Under the pieces are notes generated by a model. The model saw only the letters and a program-made list of their open reading frames with translations. It was not told the origin of the DNA and ran no database searches. From Betaproteobacteria bacterium (GTDB lineage Bacteria; Pseudomonadota; Gammaproteobacteria; Burkholderiales; Thiobacillaceae), in the NCBI GenBank assembly GCA_020049245.1, contig JAIFLB010000147.1, positions 1 to 19,874 of the forward strand: 19,874 bases of DNA, written 5' to 3'. Made by a program: the position numbers and the translations under genes. This document shows, piece by piece, positions 5,665 to 12,872 of this stretch; position 1 is the first letter of the stretch, and each line of letters opens with the position of its first letter.

Positions 5665-8343
5665 TTACAACGCGCGTGAGATCATCCGCACTGAGTCGTC
5701 CTCGGGATGCGCTTCCACCTTGAAACCAAGCCCAGTGCACAGCTTCAGCATTCGGGTGTTGGTTTTCAGGACTTCGCCTTCAATTGAACGCAAGCCTTTG
5801 CCGCGTGCCAGGTCCATCAGCACGTCCATCAGTTTATGACCAATGCCTTGGTGCTGCCAATGATCGTCCACCACCAACGCGAACTCGCATGAAGTGCCAT
5901 CCGGGTTCACTGCGTAGCGGGCGACGCCAAGTTCCACCTGTTTGCCATCCTCCTCAGTGACCACCAGCAGTGCCATTTCTCGGTCGTAATCGATCTGGGT
6001 CAGGCGGACCAGCATGCTGTGCGAGAGCTCCTGCACCGCATCCATGTAGCGGAAATACTTGGTTTCAGAGGAGAGTCCACGGACGAATTCTTGCGTCATG
6101 TCTGCGTCTTCCGGACGAATCGGGCGGATCGTCACATCGGCGCCATTCGGCAACTGCCATTGCGTGACCAGATGCGCCGGATAAGGGTGAATCGCCATGT
6201 GGCTATAGCGATCAGCTGAAGGCGCTCTTGGTCGAATGATGATACGAGCGTCTGCCGCCAGCGCACCGTGTTCGTCGACCAGCAGCGGATTGATGTCGAG
6301 TTCTTCCAGCCAGGGCAGGGCGCAGACCATTTCCGAAACGCGCAACAAAATGTTTTCCAGCGCATTCAGATCCACCGCCGGCCGATTGCGGAACTTGCCG
6401 AGCAACTTGTAGACGCGGGTGCGCTTGACCAGATCGTCGGCCAGGTAATGATTCAGCGGGGGCAACGCAACGGCACGATCCTGAACGGCTTCAACGTCAA
6501 CGCCACCAGCGCCGAACATGATCACCGGACCCAGCACTGGGTCGGTTGCGACGCCGATCAGCACTTCGCGCGCATTCGGCCGTGTCACCATCGGTTCAAT
6601 CACCACGCCATCCAGCTTGGCATCGGGTTGATGCTTGTGAACTTCCGCCATCATGCCCATGAACGCGCCGCGCACGGCCTGGCCGCTGGACAAGCCGAGA
6701 CGCACGCCGCCGACATCGGATTTATGGCTAATTTGCTGCGAATTGATCTTCATCACCACCGGGAAGCCCATCTGCTGTGCCATCAGCATCGCCTCCGTCG
6801 CGTCACGCGCAATCAGGGTTTGAGCCACTGGAATATTGAATGAAGCCAACAACGACTTCGATTCGACTTCGGTCAGTGTATGGCGACCTTGCGCCAGCGC
6901 GCTTTCGATAATCAGGCGGGCGCCTTCGACGTCCGGTTCGGCTTGCTGGGTCAGCGAAGCCGGGGTCTGCATCAATTGACGCTGGTTTTCATAGAACGCG
7001 GAAAGGAAGGAAAACACCTCAACCGCCGGCTCCGGCGTGCTGAAGTAGGGAATACCCGCCTCTTTGAATAACTTGCGGCCTTCGGCAACCTGACTTTCAC
7101 CCATCCAACAGCTGAGAACGGGTTTGTTCGATTGCTTCGCGACCTCAATCACGGCCTGAGCCGCTTCGGCGGGTTTCGTCATCGCTTGCGGTGTCAACAT
7201 GGTCAGCACGCCATCGACGCCGGGGTCGGCCAGGCAGGCTTCAATGGCAGCGTGATAACGCGCTGCGCCGGCATCGCCGATGACGTCGATTGGGTTGCCA
7301 TGCGACCAAGTGGGTGGCAGGGCTTGATTTAGCTTCTCCAGCGTCGGTTGCGACAGTTCGGCGAGCCGAACACCCACGTCGATCGCCAGATCGGTCGCCA
7401 TCACGCCTGGACCGCCACCATTGGTTACGATGGCGAGACGGTTGCCGGTCGGTTTGATATGGGTCGAGAGCGCACGCGCGCAAGCAAACAATTGCATGAT
7501 GGTCTTCACCCGAACCACACCGGCGCGACGCACCAGCGCATCGAACACGGCGTCGGAGCCGGCAAGCGCACCGGTATGCGACTGGGCTGCTTTGGATCCG
7601 GCTTCATGCCGACCCACCTTGATCATCACGATCGGCTTCAGGCGCGAAACGTTGCGTAGCGCGCTCATGAAGCGGCGCGCGTCGCGGATGCCTTCGATGT
7701 AAAGCAGGATGCCTTTGGTCTGTGGGTCGTATGCCAGATAGTCGAGAATCTCGCCGAAGTCGATGTCGGCTGAAGCGCCGGTGGAAATAACACTGGAGAA
7801 ACCGATTCCATTCGACTCCGCCCAGTCCAGCATCGCGGTGCACAGCGCGCCAGATTGGGAAACCAGGGCAAGATCGCCGGGCAGGGCAGTGCCGAGCGCG
7901 AAAGTGGCATTCAGTCCGATGGCCGGGCGCTGGATGCCCAGGCAGTTGGGGCCGATGAAGCGGATGCCGTGCTTCTTTGCCATGTTCGATATGGCAATTT
8001 CCAACTCGATGCCTTTCGGTCCAATTTCACGGAAGCCGGCCGACAACACAACCACATAGCGCACTCCGCGCTTGCCGCAATCATCCATGATCTGCGCCAC
8101 GGTGGTTGCTGGTGTGGCAATGATCGCCAGGTCAGGCGTTTCCGGCAGATCGCTGGCATAGCCGTAACATTTTTCACCGAGCAGAACTTCGTATTTGGGG
8201 TTGACTGGGTAAACCTGGCCGGTGAAACCGGATTTACGCAGATTGGCGTAAATCACGCCGGCAACGGAATCTTCGCGTGCGCTGGCACCGAAAACGGCAA
8301 CGGAACGGGGACTTAGCAGGGGATGCAGGTAATGGCTGGACAT
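5665..8343 (-). CDS. NDP-forming acyl-CoA synthetase-like protein fused to GNAT acetyltransferase (Pat/PatZ type)
   Basis: An 892 aa multidomain protein. Residues about 8-130 form a CoA-binding Rossmann domain (SVAVFGAS). About 150-460 are the succinyl-CoA-ligase-like domains, with SQSGAL (163-168) and GRHEAGSKAAQSHTGALAG (244-262). About 480-710 are an ATP-grasp domain (VVMKINSQQISHKSDVGGVR). About 730-890 are a GNAT domain with the acetyl-CoA loop QHQGIG. This is the layout of bacterial protein lysine acetyltransferase Pat (YfiQ/PatZ), which acetylates and silences acetyl-CoA synthetase. Unlike E. coli PatZ as I recall it, where Asn replaces it, the phospho-acceptor His (H256) is present, so ligase activity is possible. 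It diverges from a deacetylase-like gene. No gene symbol is assigned because the activity is uncertain. Confidence 0.92.
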   Translation of the reverse strand: MSSHYLHPLLSPRSVAVFGASAREDSVAGVIYANLRKSGFTGQVYPVNPKYEVLLGEKCYGYASDLPETPDLAIIATPATTVAQIMDDCGKRGVRYVVVLSAGFREIGPKGIELEIAISNMAKKHGIRFIGPNCLGIQRPAIGLNATFALGTALPGDLALVSQSGALCTAMLDWAESNGIGFSSVISTGASADIDFGEILDYLAYDPQTKGILLYIEGIRDARRFMSALRNVSRLKPIVMIKVGRHEAGSKAAQSHTGALAGSDAVFDALVRRAGVVRVKTIMQLFACARALSTHIKPTGNRLAIVTNGGGPGVMATDLAIDVGVRLAELSQPTLEKLNQALPPTWSHGNPIDVIGDAGAARYHAAIEACLADPGVDGVLTMLTPQAMTKPAEAAQAVIEVAKQSNKPVLSCWMGESQVAEGRKLFKEAGIPYFSTPEPAVEVFSFLSAFYENQRQLMQTPASLTQQAEPDVEGARLIIESALAQGRHTLTEVESKSLLASFNIPVAQTLIARDATEAMLMAQQMGFPVVMKINSQQISHKSDVGGVRLGLSSGQAVRGAFMGMMAEVHKHQPDAKLDGVVIEPMVTRPNAREVLIGVATDPVLGPVIMFGAGGVDVEAVQDRAVALPPLNHYLADDLVKRTRVYKLLGKFRNRPAVDLNALENILLRVSEMVCALPWLEELDINPLLVDEHGALAADARIIIRPRAPSADRYSHMAIHPYPAHLVTQWQLPNGADVTIRPIRPEDADMTQEFVRGLSSETKYFRYMDAVQELSHSMLVRLTQIDYDREMALLVVTEEDGKQVELGVARYAVNPDGTSCEFALVVDDHWQHQGIGHKLMDVLMDLARGKGLRSIEGEVLKTNTRMLKLCTGLGFKVEAHPEDDSVRMISRAL

Positions 8344-8417
8344 AATTATCGCTTTCTGAAAAAACGTAAGGTGAAACGTTGAACTTGAATCTCACGGACA
8401 TCCTAAGCCACTTCGGA

Positions 8418-8446
8418 TTACAGTTCCATGCAGCAGGCCGTATAGT
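8418..8446 (+). promoter_or_regulatory. Putative sigma-70 promoter of the deacetylase-like gene
   Basis: TTACAG (8418-8423) and TATAGT (8441-8446) are separated by exactly 17 bases and match the -35 and -10 consensus in 4 of 6 and 5 of 6 positions. Transcription would begin near 8453, about 27 bases before the ATG at 8480. The 136-bp region between the divergent genes shows no other gene. Confidence 0.5.
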
Positions 8447-8479
8447 TAATATTGTATTTTGCATCGCATCAAATTTCTC

Positions 8480-9403
8480 ATGCACACTGCCTATATCTCC
8501 CACCCGGAGTGCCTGAAACACGAAATGGGCCATTGGCATCCGGAAAGTCCGGCTCGCTTGCGCGCCATCGAAGATCGACTGCATGCCGCGCATCTTTTCG
8601 ATTATCTGGTGCACCACGATGCCCCGCTGGTTCATCGCAACCAACTGGTACGCGTTCATGACGCCACCTATATCGACGATGTCGAAGCCGCATCACCGTA
8701 TGAAGGCACCTATGAACTAGACCATGATACGGTTATGAATCCGCACACGCTGGATGCTGCTTACCACGCTGCTGGTGGCGCCGTGATGGCTGTGGATCGG
8801 GTTATGCATGGCGAAGTCAACAATGCTTTCGTCGCGTGTCGACCGCCTGGTCACCATGCCACCCGCAACAAGGCAGGTGGGTTCTGCCTGTTCAATAATG
8901 TTGCGATTGCTGCCGCGCATGCCATTGCTATGTATGGCTTGAATAAAGTCGCCATCGTTGATTTCGACGTACATCACGGCAACGGCACGGAAGACATCTT
9001 CAAGGACGACGAGCGCGTTATGCTCTGTTCTACCTTCCAGCACCCGTTCTACCCTTTCTCGGGCGCTGATACTTCCAATCCGCATATTGTCAATGTGCCG
9101 CTGCCTGCCGGCACTACCGGCAAGAAATACCGGGAAGTGTTCGAGGTTGAGGTGATGCCGAAATTGGAAGCCTTCCAGCCGGAAATGATCTTCTTCTCTG
9201 CTGGTTTCGATGCCCACCGCGAGGATGACATGGGCCAGTTCGGCCTGATGGAATCGGATTACATCTGGGTGACCGAACAGGTCATGGCGGTCGCAGCACG
9301 GCATGCAAAAGGGCGCATCGTTTCCTTGCTTGAAGGCGGCTACGACCTAAGCTCACTCGGCCGTAGCGTCGCGGCGCACATCAAGGTGCTAGCTGATTTG
9401 TAG
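8480..9403 (+). CDS. Histone-deacetylase-family protein (class II / AcuC-AphA-like zinc deacetylase)
   Basis: Zinc-dependent amidohydrolase that removes acetyl or related groups from lysine or polyamine substrates. The 307 aa protein carries the fold's signatures: RPPGHHA (121-127) with the tandem catalytic His, FCLFNNVAIAA, DFDVHHGNGT (161-170) giving Zn ligands D163 and H165, SAGFDAH (240-246) with Zn ligand D244, and LEGGYDL (284-290). All expected metal and catalytic residues are present. ATG 8480 (MHTAYISHPECLKHEMG) fits family N-termini; an in-frame TTG at 8459 is less likely. It is divergent from the PatZ-like acetyltransferase, a pairing that recalls AcuA/AcuC control of acetyl-CoA synthetase. 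The substrate cannot be read from sequence. Confidence 0.93.
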   Translation: MHTAYISHPECLKHEMGHWHPESPARLRAIEDRLHAAHLFDYLVHHDAPLVHRNQLVRVHDATYIDDVEAASPYEGTYELDHDTVMNPHTLDAAYHAAGGAVMAVDRVMHGEVNNAFVACRPPGHHATRNKAGGFCLFNNVAIAAAHAIAMYGLNKVAIVDFDVHHGNGTEDIFKDDERVMLCSTFQHPFYPFSGADTSNPHIVNVPLPAGTTGKKYREVFEVEVMPKLEAFQPEMIFFSAGFDAHREDDMGQFGLMESDYIWVTEQVMAVAARHAKGRIVSLLEGGYDLSSLGRSVAAHIKVLADL

Positions 9404-9404
9404 T

Positions 9405-9700
9405 ACGGTTGAATGAGCTTCCCCTGAATTTCCATCACCGCAAGACCCGATATCTGGGATTGGACAAGAACAGCAAGCTGCGCATCACGCTGTTTGGTTT
9501 GGTTAATTTGGTGCTGGCTCATCTGTGGTTATTGGCACCTGATGCCCAAGATGCGTCCGCTGGGCAATGAAGAACCGGAAATGAACCCAGAAAAACATCG
9601 TTCACGATTCCACGAGGGCAATTGGCAGCATCTGCCGCGCAAATTCGTGTTAGTAGTGCGTTTTGAAACCCTGGATGCGTTGAAGTTTGTATTTTTTTGA
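9405..9700 (+). pseudogene. Remnant of an IS5-like transposase C-terminus
   Basis: Frame +1 from about 9405 reads FHHRKTRYLGLDKNSK (9430-9477) then LRITLFGLVNLVLA before a stop at 9568. This resembles the C-terminal end of IS5-group transposases (RKxRYRGLxKNxxxL then a LFALxNLxxAR helix). The downstream frame opened at 9494 (GTG or ATG-like) continues as MPKMRPLGNEEPEM and ends at 9700, consistent with a frameshift near 9540. No start, DDE catalytic core or terminal inverted repeats are present, so this is a decayed tail. Identification is from memory of the family pattern only. It fills the gap after the deacetylase gene. Confidence 0.5.
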
Positions 9701-9710
9701 GCGCGGCCCT

Positions 9711-9736
9711 AAGTAACTAAAGTCACTGAGTTACTT
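9711..9736. repeat. 26-bp interrupted palindrome upstream of the DUF2892 gene
   Basis: Arms AAGTAACT (9711-9718) and AGTTACTT (9729-9736) are perfect inverted repeats around a 10-base centre that itself contains AGTCACT, a smaller palindrome. There is no T-run, so it is more like an operator than a terminator. It lies 72 bases before the DUF2892 start codon. Alternatively it may be debris of the adjacent IS remnant. Confidence 0.5.
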
Positions 9737-9807
9737 GAATACAGCCATTAGTCTGTTGCCGTTCCCATAGGGAGCTGAATCCTGATCCACTTATTTGGAG
9801 AATTAGC

Positions 9808-10002
9808 ATGAATTCAAACGTCGGCGGTATTGATCGTATTTTGCGTATTGTTGTCGGTGTAGCTTTGCTGGGTGCAGCTATTGCAGGCATCGGCTTACCA
9901 TGGACATGGATAGGTGTGGTTCCCCTTGCCACCGGTCTGTTCAAGTTTTGCCCGTTCTATCCGCTGTTGGGTCTGAGCACCTGCCCGGTGAAAAAGAGCT
10001 AA
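9808..10002 (+). CDS. DUF2892 small inner-membrane protein
   Basis: A 64 aa protein of the DUF2892 family: N-terminal NVGGIDRILRIVVGVALL, a second hydrophobic stretch GLPWTWIGVVPLATGLF, then CPFYPLLGLSTC with two cysteines. Two membrane helices are expected (about 12-28 and 29-47). The same domain forms the membrane half of E. coli YgaP behind a rhodanese domain. Here a separate rhodanese gene lies in the same locus. GGAG (9797-9800) is 7 bases before the ATG. It converges on dsrE2 and shares a two-way terminator with it. The function of the stand-alone domain is not known. Confidence 0.88.
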   Translation: MNSNVGGIDRILRIVVGVALLGAAIAGIGLPWTWIGVVPLATGLFKFCPFYPLLGLSTCPVKKS

Positions 10003-10096
10003 CCAGCGCAAAAATAGTACGTGGCATCATCAAGTAATCAAGCCGCTTTATCGCAGTAGAGATATTTATTGCATGAATGAAGCCATAAATTGGGAC

Positions 10097-10126
10097 AAAA
10101 AAAGCCACCCGAAGGTGGCTTTTTTT
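10097..10126. terminator. Bidirectional intrinsic terminator between the DUF2892 gene and dsrE2
   Basis: AAAAAAAGCCACC (10097-10109) and GGTGGCTTTTTTT (10114-10126) form a perfect 13-bp stem with a CGAA tetraloop. T-runs on both strands serve both convergent genes. Confidence 0.9.
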
Positions 10127-10139
10127 GTGAAAAAACTGT

Positions 10140-10652
10140 TTAGATATACAAACAAATATCCGTTTCACCAGCAAACTCAAAGAAAGTGGCCGCACCACCG
10201 TATTCAATGCCATCAATGAAGTCACTATGTTCGAAACCGAATAACTCAACAGTCATCTGGCAGGCGATGAATTTGACTTCGGCCTCCTGACACAGTTCGC
10301 GCAACTCAGGAATACTGGCTACACCGTTATTTTTGATGGTCTGCTTCATCAACACAGTTGCAACCGATTCATAACCCGGGACTAGGGATTGAATCGCATT
10401 CGGCATGTTCCAATTGATGCTGCGGAACCACTTCGGACCAAACGGCATTTTCATCGGCATACCTGGATTACCCAGGGGGCTTACCTTGAGACCAGAAAGA
10501 TCTTTACGAAGCATCTGCAGGCCATAGAAGGTAAAGAAAATTTGGGTTTCATACCCCAGGGCGGCGGCGGTAGACGCCAAGATGAACGGGGGATAAGCCC
10601 AGTCCAGAGTGCCTTTGGTGGCAATGATCGCCATTTTCTTTTGATCGTCCAT
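10140..10652 (-). CDS. dsrE2: DsrE/DsrF-like sulfur-carrier protein of the DsrE2 type
   Basis: A 170 aa member of the DsrE/F/H superfamily (DsrE2, COG2210-like). The N-terminus MAIIATKGTLDWAYPPFILA and the conserved FIACQMTVELFGF around C131, followed by the GGAATFFEFA segment, fit the family; C131 is the probable persulfide-carrying cysteine, with C121 and C167 also present. Family members are thought to bind or pass sulfane sulfur along with TusA, and some are membrane-associated. It is the last gene of rhd-tusA-dsrE2, a gene order described in many sulfur-oxidising bacteria. It starts 57 bases after tusA; its ATG at 10652 follows AGAGGTGA on its own strand, a usable ribosome site. Confidence 0.9.
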   Translation of the reverse strand: MDDQKKMAIIATKGTLDWAYPPFILASTAAALGYETQIFFTFYGLQMLRKDLSGLKVSPLGNPGMPMKMPFGPKWFRSINWNMPNAIQSLVPGYESVATVLMKQTIKNNGVASIPELRELCQEAEVKFIACQMTVELFGFEHSDFIDGIEYGGAATFFEFAGETDICLYI

Positions 10653-10709
10653 CAGATCACCTCTTCAAATCTTGTGATTAATGACAAAGTCGAAACTGGG
10701 CTCAAAAAC

Positions 10710-10937
10710 TTACTTCTTCTTGATGAAGAAAGTGTATTCGCTACCCGCTTCAGCAGAAGCCAGGAGTTCGTTACCGGTTTGCTTCGCAAATGCAGCGAAG
10801 TCCTTCACGGAGCCCGGATCAGTCGAAACAATTTTCAAGACTTGCCCACTTGTACAATCATTCAAAGCTTTCTTGCAGCGGAGGATGGGTAGCGGACAGT
10901 TGAGACCGCGGGCGTCGAGTTCTTTATCAAAATCCAT
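10710..10937 (-). CDS. tusA: TusA-family sulfurtransferase / sulfur carrier
   Basis: A 75 aa TusA (SirA-like) protein. The N-terminal LDARGLNCPLPILRCKKAL holds the CPxP motif with the sulfur-carrying C14, followed by the two-layer sandwich pattern GQVLKIVSTDPGSVKDFAAF and a C-terminal strand YTFFIKKK. TusA proteins accept a persulfide and hand it on, in tRNA 2-thiolation or in lithotrophic sulfur oxidation. AAAGGAG (10943-10949 on this strand) is 5 bases before the ATG. It is the middle gene of rhd-tusA-dsrE2, which favours a role in sulfur trafficking rather than only tRNA modification. Confidence 0.94.
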   Translation of the reverse strand: MDFDKELDARGLNCPLPILRCKKALNDCTSGQVLKIVSTDPGSVKDFAAFAKQTGNELLASAEAGSEYTFFIKKK

Positions 10938-11042
10938 GATTGCTCCTTTACAAAATCAGCAAATACTAAAAAAAGACGGCGTAATTTACCCGTGTTACAT
11001 AGGGATTGCAACGACGCATGCCTCGGAAAAAACCTGATTGAC

Positions 11043-11369
11043 TCAACCAAGCATGGTCAGTGGCTTACCTGAGCGCGCCCAAGCCATGATCCCGCCAGAA
11101 AGATTGTGCATGTTATCGAAACCTTTAGCTGCCATGAAAGCACATGCTTGCGCTGAACGGGCGCCAGAGTTGCAGTAGATCACAACAGGCTTGTTTTGCG
11201 GGATATCAGCCGCACGCAACGGGAGCAAATGCAAAGGGATATGGATAGCACCATCAATCACCCCGCGCGAAACCTCACCTTCCGTCCGTACATCAATCAA
11301 ATGGATCTGGCCTATCCCAGCTTCGAGTGTTTCGACATCAAGTTCTTTGATGTTGTACATACCAAACAT
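11043..11369 (-). CDS. Single-domain rhodanese-like sulfurtransferase
   Basis: A 108 aa single rhodanese domain: LIDVRTEGEVSRG, then HIPLHLLP, then the active-site loop YCNSGARS with its persulfide cysteine (C66), and the closing LSGGIMAWARSGKP. It moves sulfane sulfur from donors such as thiosulfate or glutathione persulfide. The start is placed at ATG 11369 because GGAG (11378-11381) lies 8 bases upstream; the longer frame begins with GTG at 11378, which overlaps that site. It is the first gene of rhd-tusA-dsrE2, with tusA 105 bases downstream. It has no membrane part, but a DUF2892 gene, the usual partner domain in YgaP, lies nearby. Confidence 0.93.
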   Translation of the reverse strand: MFGMYNIKELDVETLEAGIGQIHLIDVRTEGEVSRGVIDGAIHIPLHLLPLRAADIPQNKPVVIYCNSGARSAQACAFMAAKGFDNMHNLSGGIMAWARSGKPLTMLG

Positions 11370-11386
11370 TGTAAGCACTCCGATAT

Positions 11387-11410
11387 AGTATATTAGATGT
11401 TGCTAATATA
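11387..11410 (-). promoter_or_regulatory. Putative operator and promoter of rhd-tusA-dsrE2
   Basis: Perfect 8-bp arms TATATTAG (11389-11396) and CTAATATA (11403-11410) flank a 6-base spacer. On the minus strand, TATACT (11392-11387) is a good -10 box overlapping one arm, 18 bases before the start codon; no strong -35 is visible. A palindrome overlapping the promoter of sulfur genes is what an ArsR-family sulfur-sensing repressor would need, but no such regulator gene is in the window. Confidence 0.55.
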
Positions 11411-11431
11411 AATGATTTTTCCTTTTTTTTC

Positions 11432-11485
11432 AAGTACATCTGTACTTTCAGCGTGCATGAACGGTAGGTAAATTATGTCATGCAC
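11432..11485. repeat. Two further inverted repeats upstream of rhd
   Basis: AAGTACA (11432-11438) and TGTACTT (11441-11447) make a 16-bp near-continuous palindrome. GTGCATGA (11453-11460) and TCATGCAC (11478-11485) are 8-bp perfect arms 17 bases apart. Both lie 60-116 bases before the rhd start codon. Neither has a T-run on the side expected of a terminator, so they may be regulator sites. Confidence 0.45.
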
Positions 11486-11605
11486 ACATTGAAAAACGTA
11501 TGGCGCTGCTGCGGCGGCCCGGGGGTAAGCTAGGCTAGCTTTTAGTCAGACGTCAGAAATTCCAGGGCCCTTAGCAAGCAAGCTGGGCAAGTCTGCCAGG
11601 AAATG

Positions 11606-11611
11606 TATAAT
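11606..11611 (+). promoter_or_regulatory. -10 box of the tRNA-Thr promoter
   Basis: A perfect TATAAT lies 17 bases before the tRNA, followed by the GC-rich discriminator CCGCCGCCG typical of stringently controlled stable-RNA promoters. The -35 region is weak (CTGGGC at 11583-11588 with a 17-base spacer). Confidence 0.6.
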
Positions 11612-11627
11612 CCGCCGCCGCATTGTC

Positions 11628-11703
<76 letters not shown>

Positions 11704-11733
11704 TCAAATACCCAACAGTCGAAGACCTCCTCC

Positions 11734-12702
11734 GTGACCCATCCGCAGATGCTTTCCCACCTCCAAGCCGATATGGCGGAGGTTGACAGGGTTATTCGTG
11801 AGCGTCTGCATTCTGATGTTTCCCTGGTAAGACAAGTCGCTGAGTACATCATTCATAGTGGTGGCAAACGACTTCGCCCGGCACTTGTGGTCATGGCTGC
11901 CAAGGTCTTGGGCTATCAAGGCGCGTTACACCACGAAATGGCAGCTGTCGTTGAATTCATTCATACAGCGACACTGCTGCATGACGATGTAGTTGACGCT
12001 TCGGACTTACGCCGCGGTCGCGACACAGCCAACGCTCTTTTCGGAAATGCAACCAGCGTTCTGGTAGGCGATTTTCTTTACTCGCGCGCATTTCAAATGA
12101 TGGTTTCAGCCAACAATATGCGCGTCATGGAAGTGCTTTCGGACGCAACCAACATCATTGCTGAAGGCGAGGTTTTGCAGTTAATGAACTGCAACGACCC
12201 GGATATTGACGAAGCCGCCTATTTGCGAGTCATTCGCTATAAAACAGCCAAGCTTTTTGAAGCGGCAGGCCGCCTCGGTGCCATTGTTAATGATTCACCA
12301 AGAGACATTGAAGATGCTCTGGGTCGTTACGGGATGCACTTGGGGACAGCATTTCAGATCATCGATGACGTCCTCGACTATTCTGGCGATACTGAACTGA
12401 TTGGAAAAAATGTGGGCGATGATCTGGCTGAAGGAAAACCCACCTTGCCGCTGTTGTTCGCGATGAAACATGGCACACCGGATGAAGCAGGCATCATTCG
12501 GAAAGCGATTGAGGAAGGCGACTCCAGTAATTTCCAGAAAATTCTTGAAATTGTGCAAAAAACGGGCGCTCTGGATCATGCCCACCAACAGGCAAAGGCA
12601 GAATCAGCATTGGCTCAAGCGGCAATATCCGCATTCCCGAGTAGCCAACACAAAGACGCTTTGCTAGAATTATCGACCTTTGCAGTCACTCGCGGATACT
12701 GA
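11734..12702 (+). CDS. ispB: Octaprenyl/polyprenyl diphosphate synthase
   Basis: Long-chain trans-prenyltransferase that extends farnesyl diphosphate with isopentenyl units to make the side chain of ubiquinone. The 322 aa protein has GGKRLRP (43-49), the first Asp-rich motif DDVVD (84-88, followed by LRRGRDTAN), and the second Asp-rich motif DDVLD (211-215), so all catalytic Mg-binding residues are present. The residues before DDVVD lack bulky aromatics, which fits a long-chain product. The start is GTG 11734 or ATG 11749; neither has a clear Shine-Dalgarno. The rplU-rpmA genes often found next to ispB are absent; instead a tRNA-Thr gene sits directly upstream and probably shares its transcript. 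Confidence 0.94.
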   Translation: MTHPQMLSHLQADMAEVDRVIRERLHSDVSLVRQVAEYIIHSGGKRLRPALVVMAAKVLGYQGALHHEMAAVVEFIHTATLLHDDVVDASDLRRGRDTANALFGNATSVLVGDFLYSRAFQMMVSANNMRVMEVLSDATNIIAEGEVLQLMNCNDPDIDEAAYLRVIRYKTAKLFEAAGRLGAIVNDSPRDIEDALGRYGMHLGTAFQIIDDVLDYSGDTELIGKNVGDDLAEGKPTLPLLFAMKHGTPDEAGIIRKAIEEGDSSNFQKILEIVQKTGALDHAHQQAKAESALAQAAISAFPSSQHKDALLELSTFAVTRGY

Positions 12703-12794
12703 TCCAGCAGTACGTAGACTTTTTAAGCCTAAGTCTTCACTGCACTCAGTCAGAATCGTCAGATTTTGCTTTGATCCGCGTACACACACCTAAT

Positions 12795-12871
12795 CGGGGT
12801 GTAGCTTAGCCTGGTAGAGCGCCACGTTCGGGACGTGGAGGCCGGAGGTTCGAATCCTCTCACCCCGACCA
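12795..12871 (+). tRNA. tRNA-Pro (anticodon CGG)
   Basis: A complete 77-base cloverleaf: acceptor CGGGGTG pairs with CACCCCG, the anticodon stem CCACG/CGTGG holds the loop with CGG (reads CCG), T-arm GGAGGTTCGAATCCTCT, discriminator A and encoded CCA. It lies 92 bases after ispB. The C1-G72 first pair is as expected for bacterial tRNA-Pro. Confidence 0.95.
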
Positions 12872-12872
12872 A

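Noticed and set aside
6268..6843. A 191-codon plus-strand frame inside the PatZ-like gene, and a 195-codon one opposite the deacetylase gene (8717-9304)
   Set aside because: Both are antisense to strongly supported genes; His- and Gln-rich translation is typical of such shadow frames.
8459..8479. A TTG start for the deacetylase-like gene
   Set aside because: The ATG at 8480 gives the family-type N-terminus, and the promoter model places the transcript start close to the TTG.
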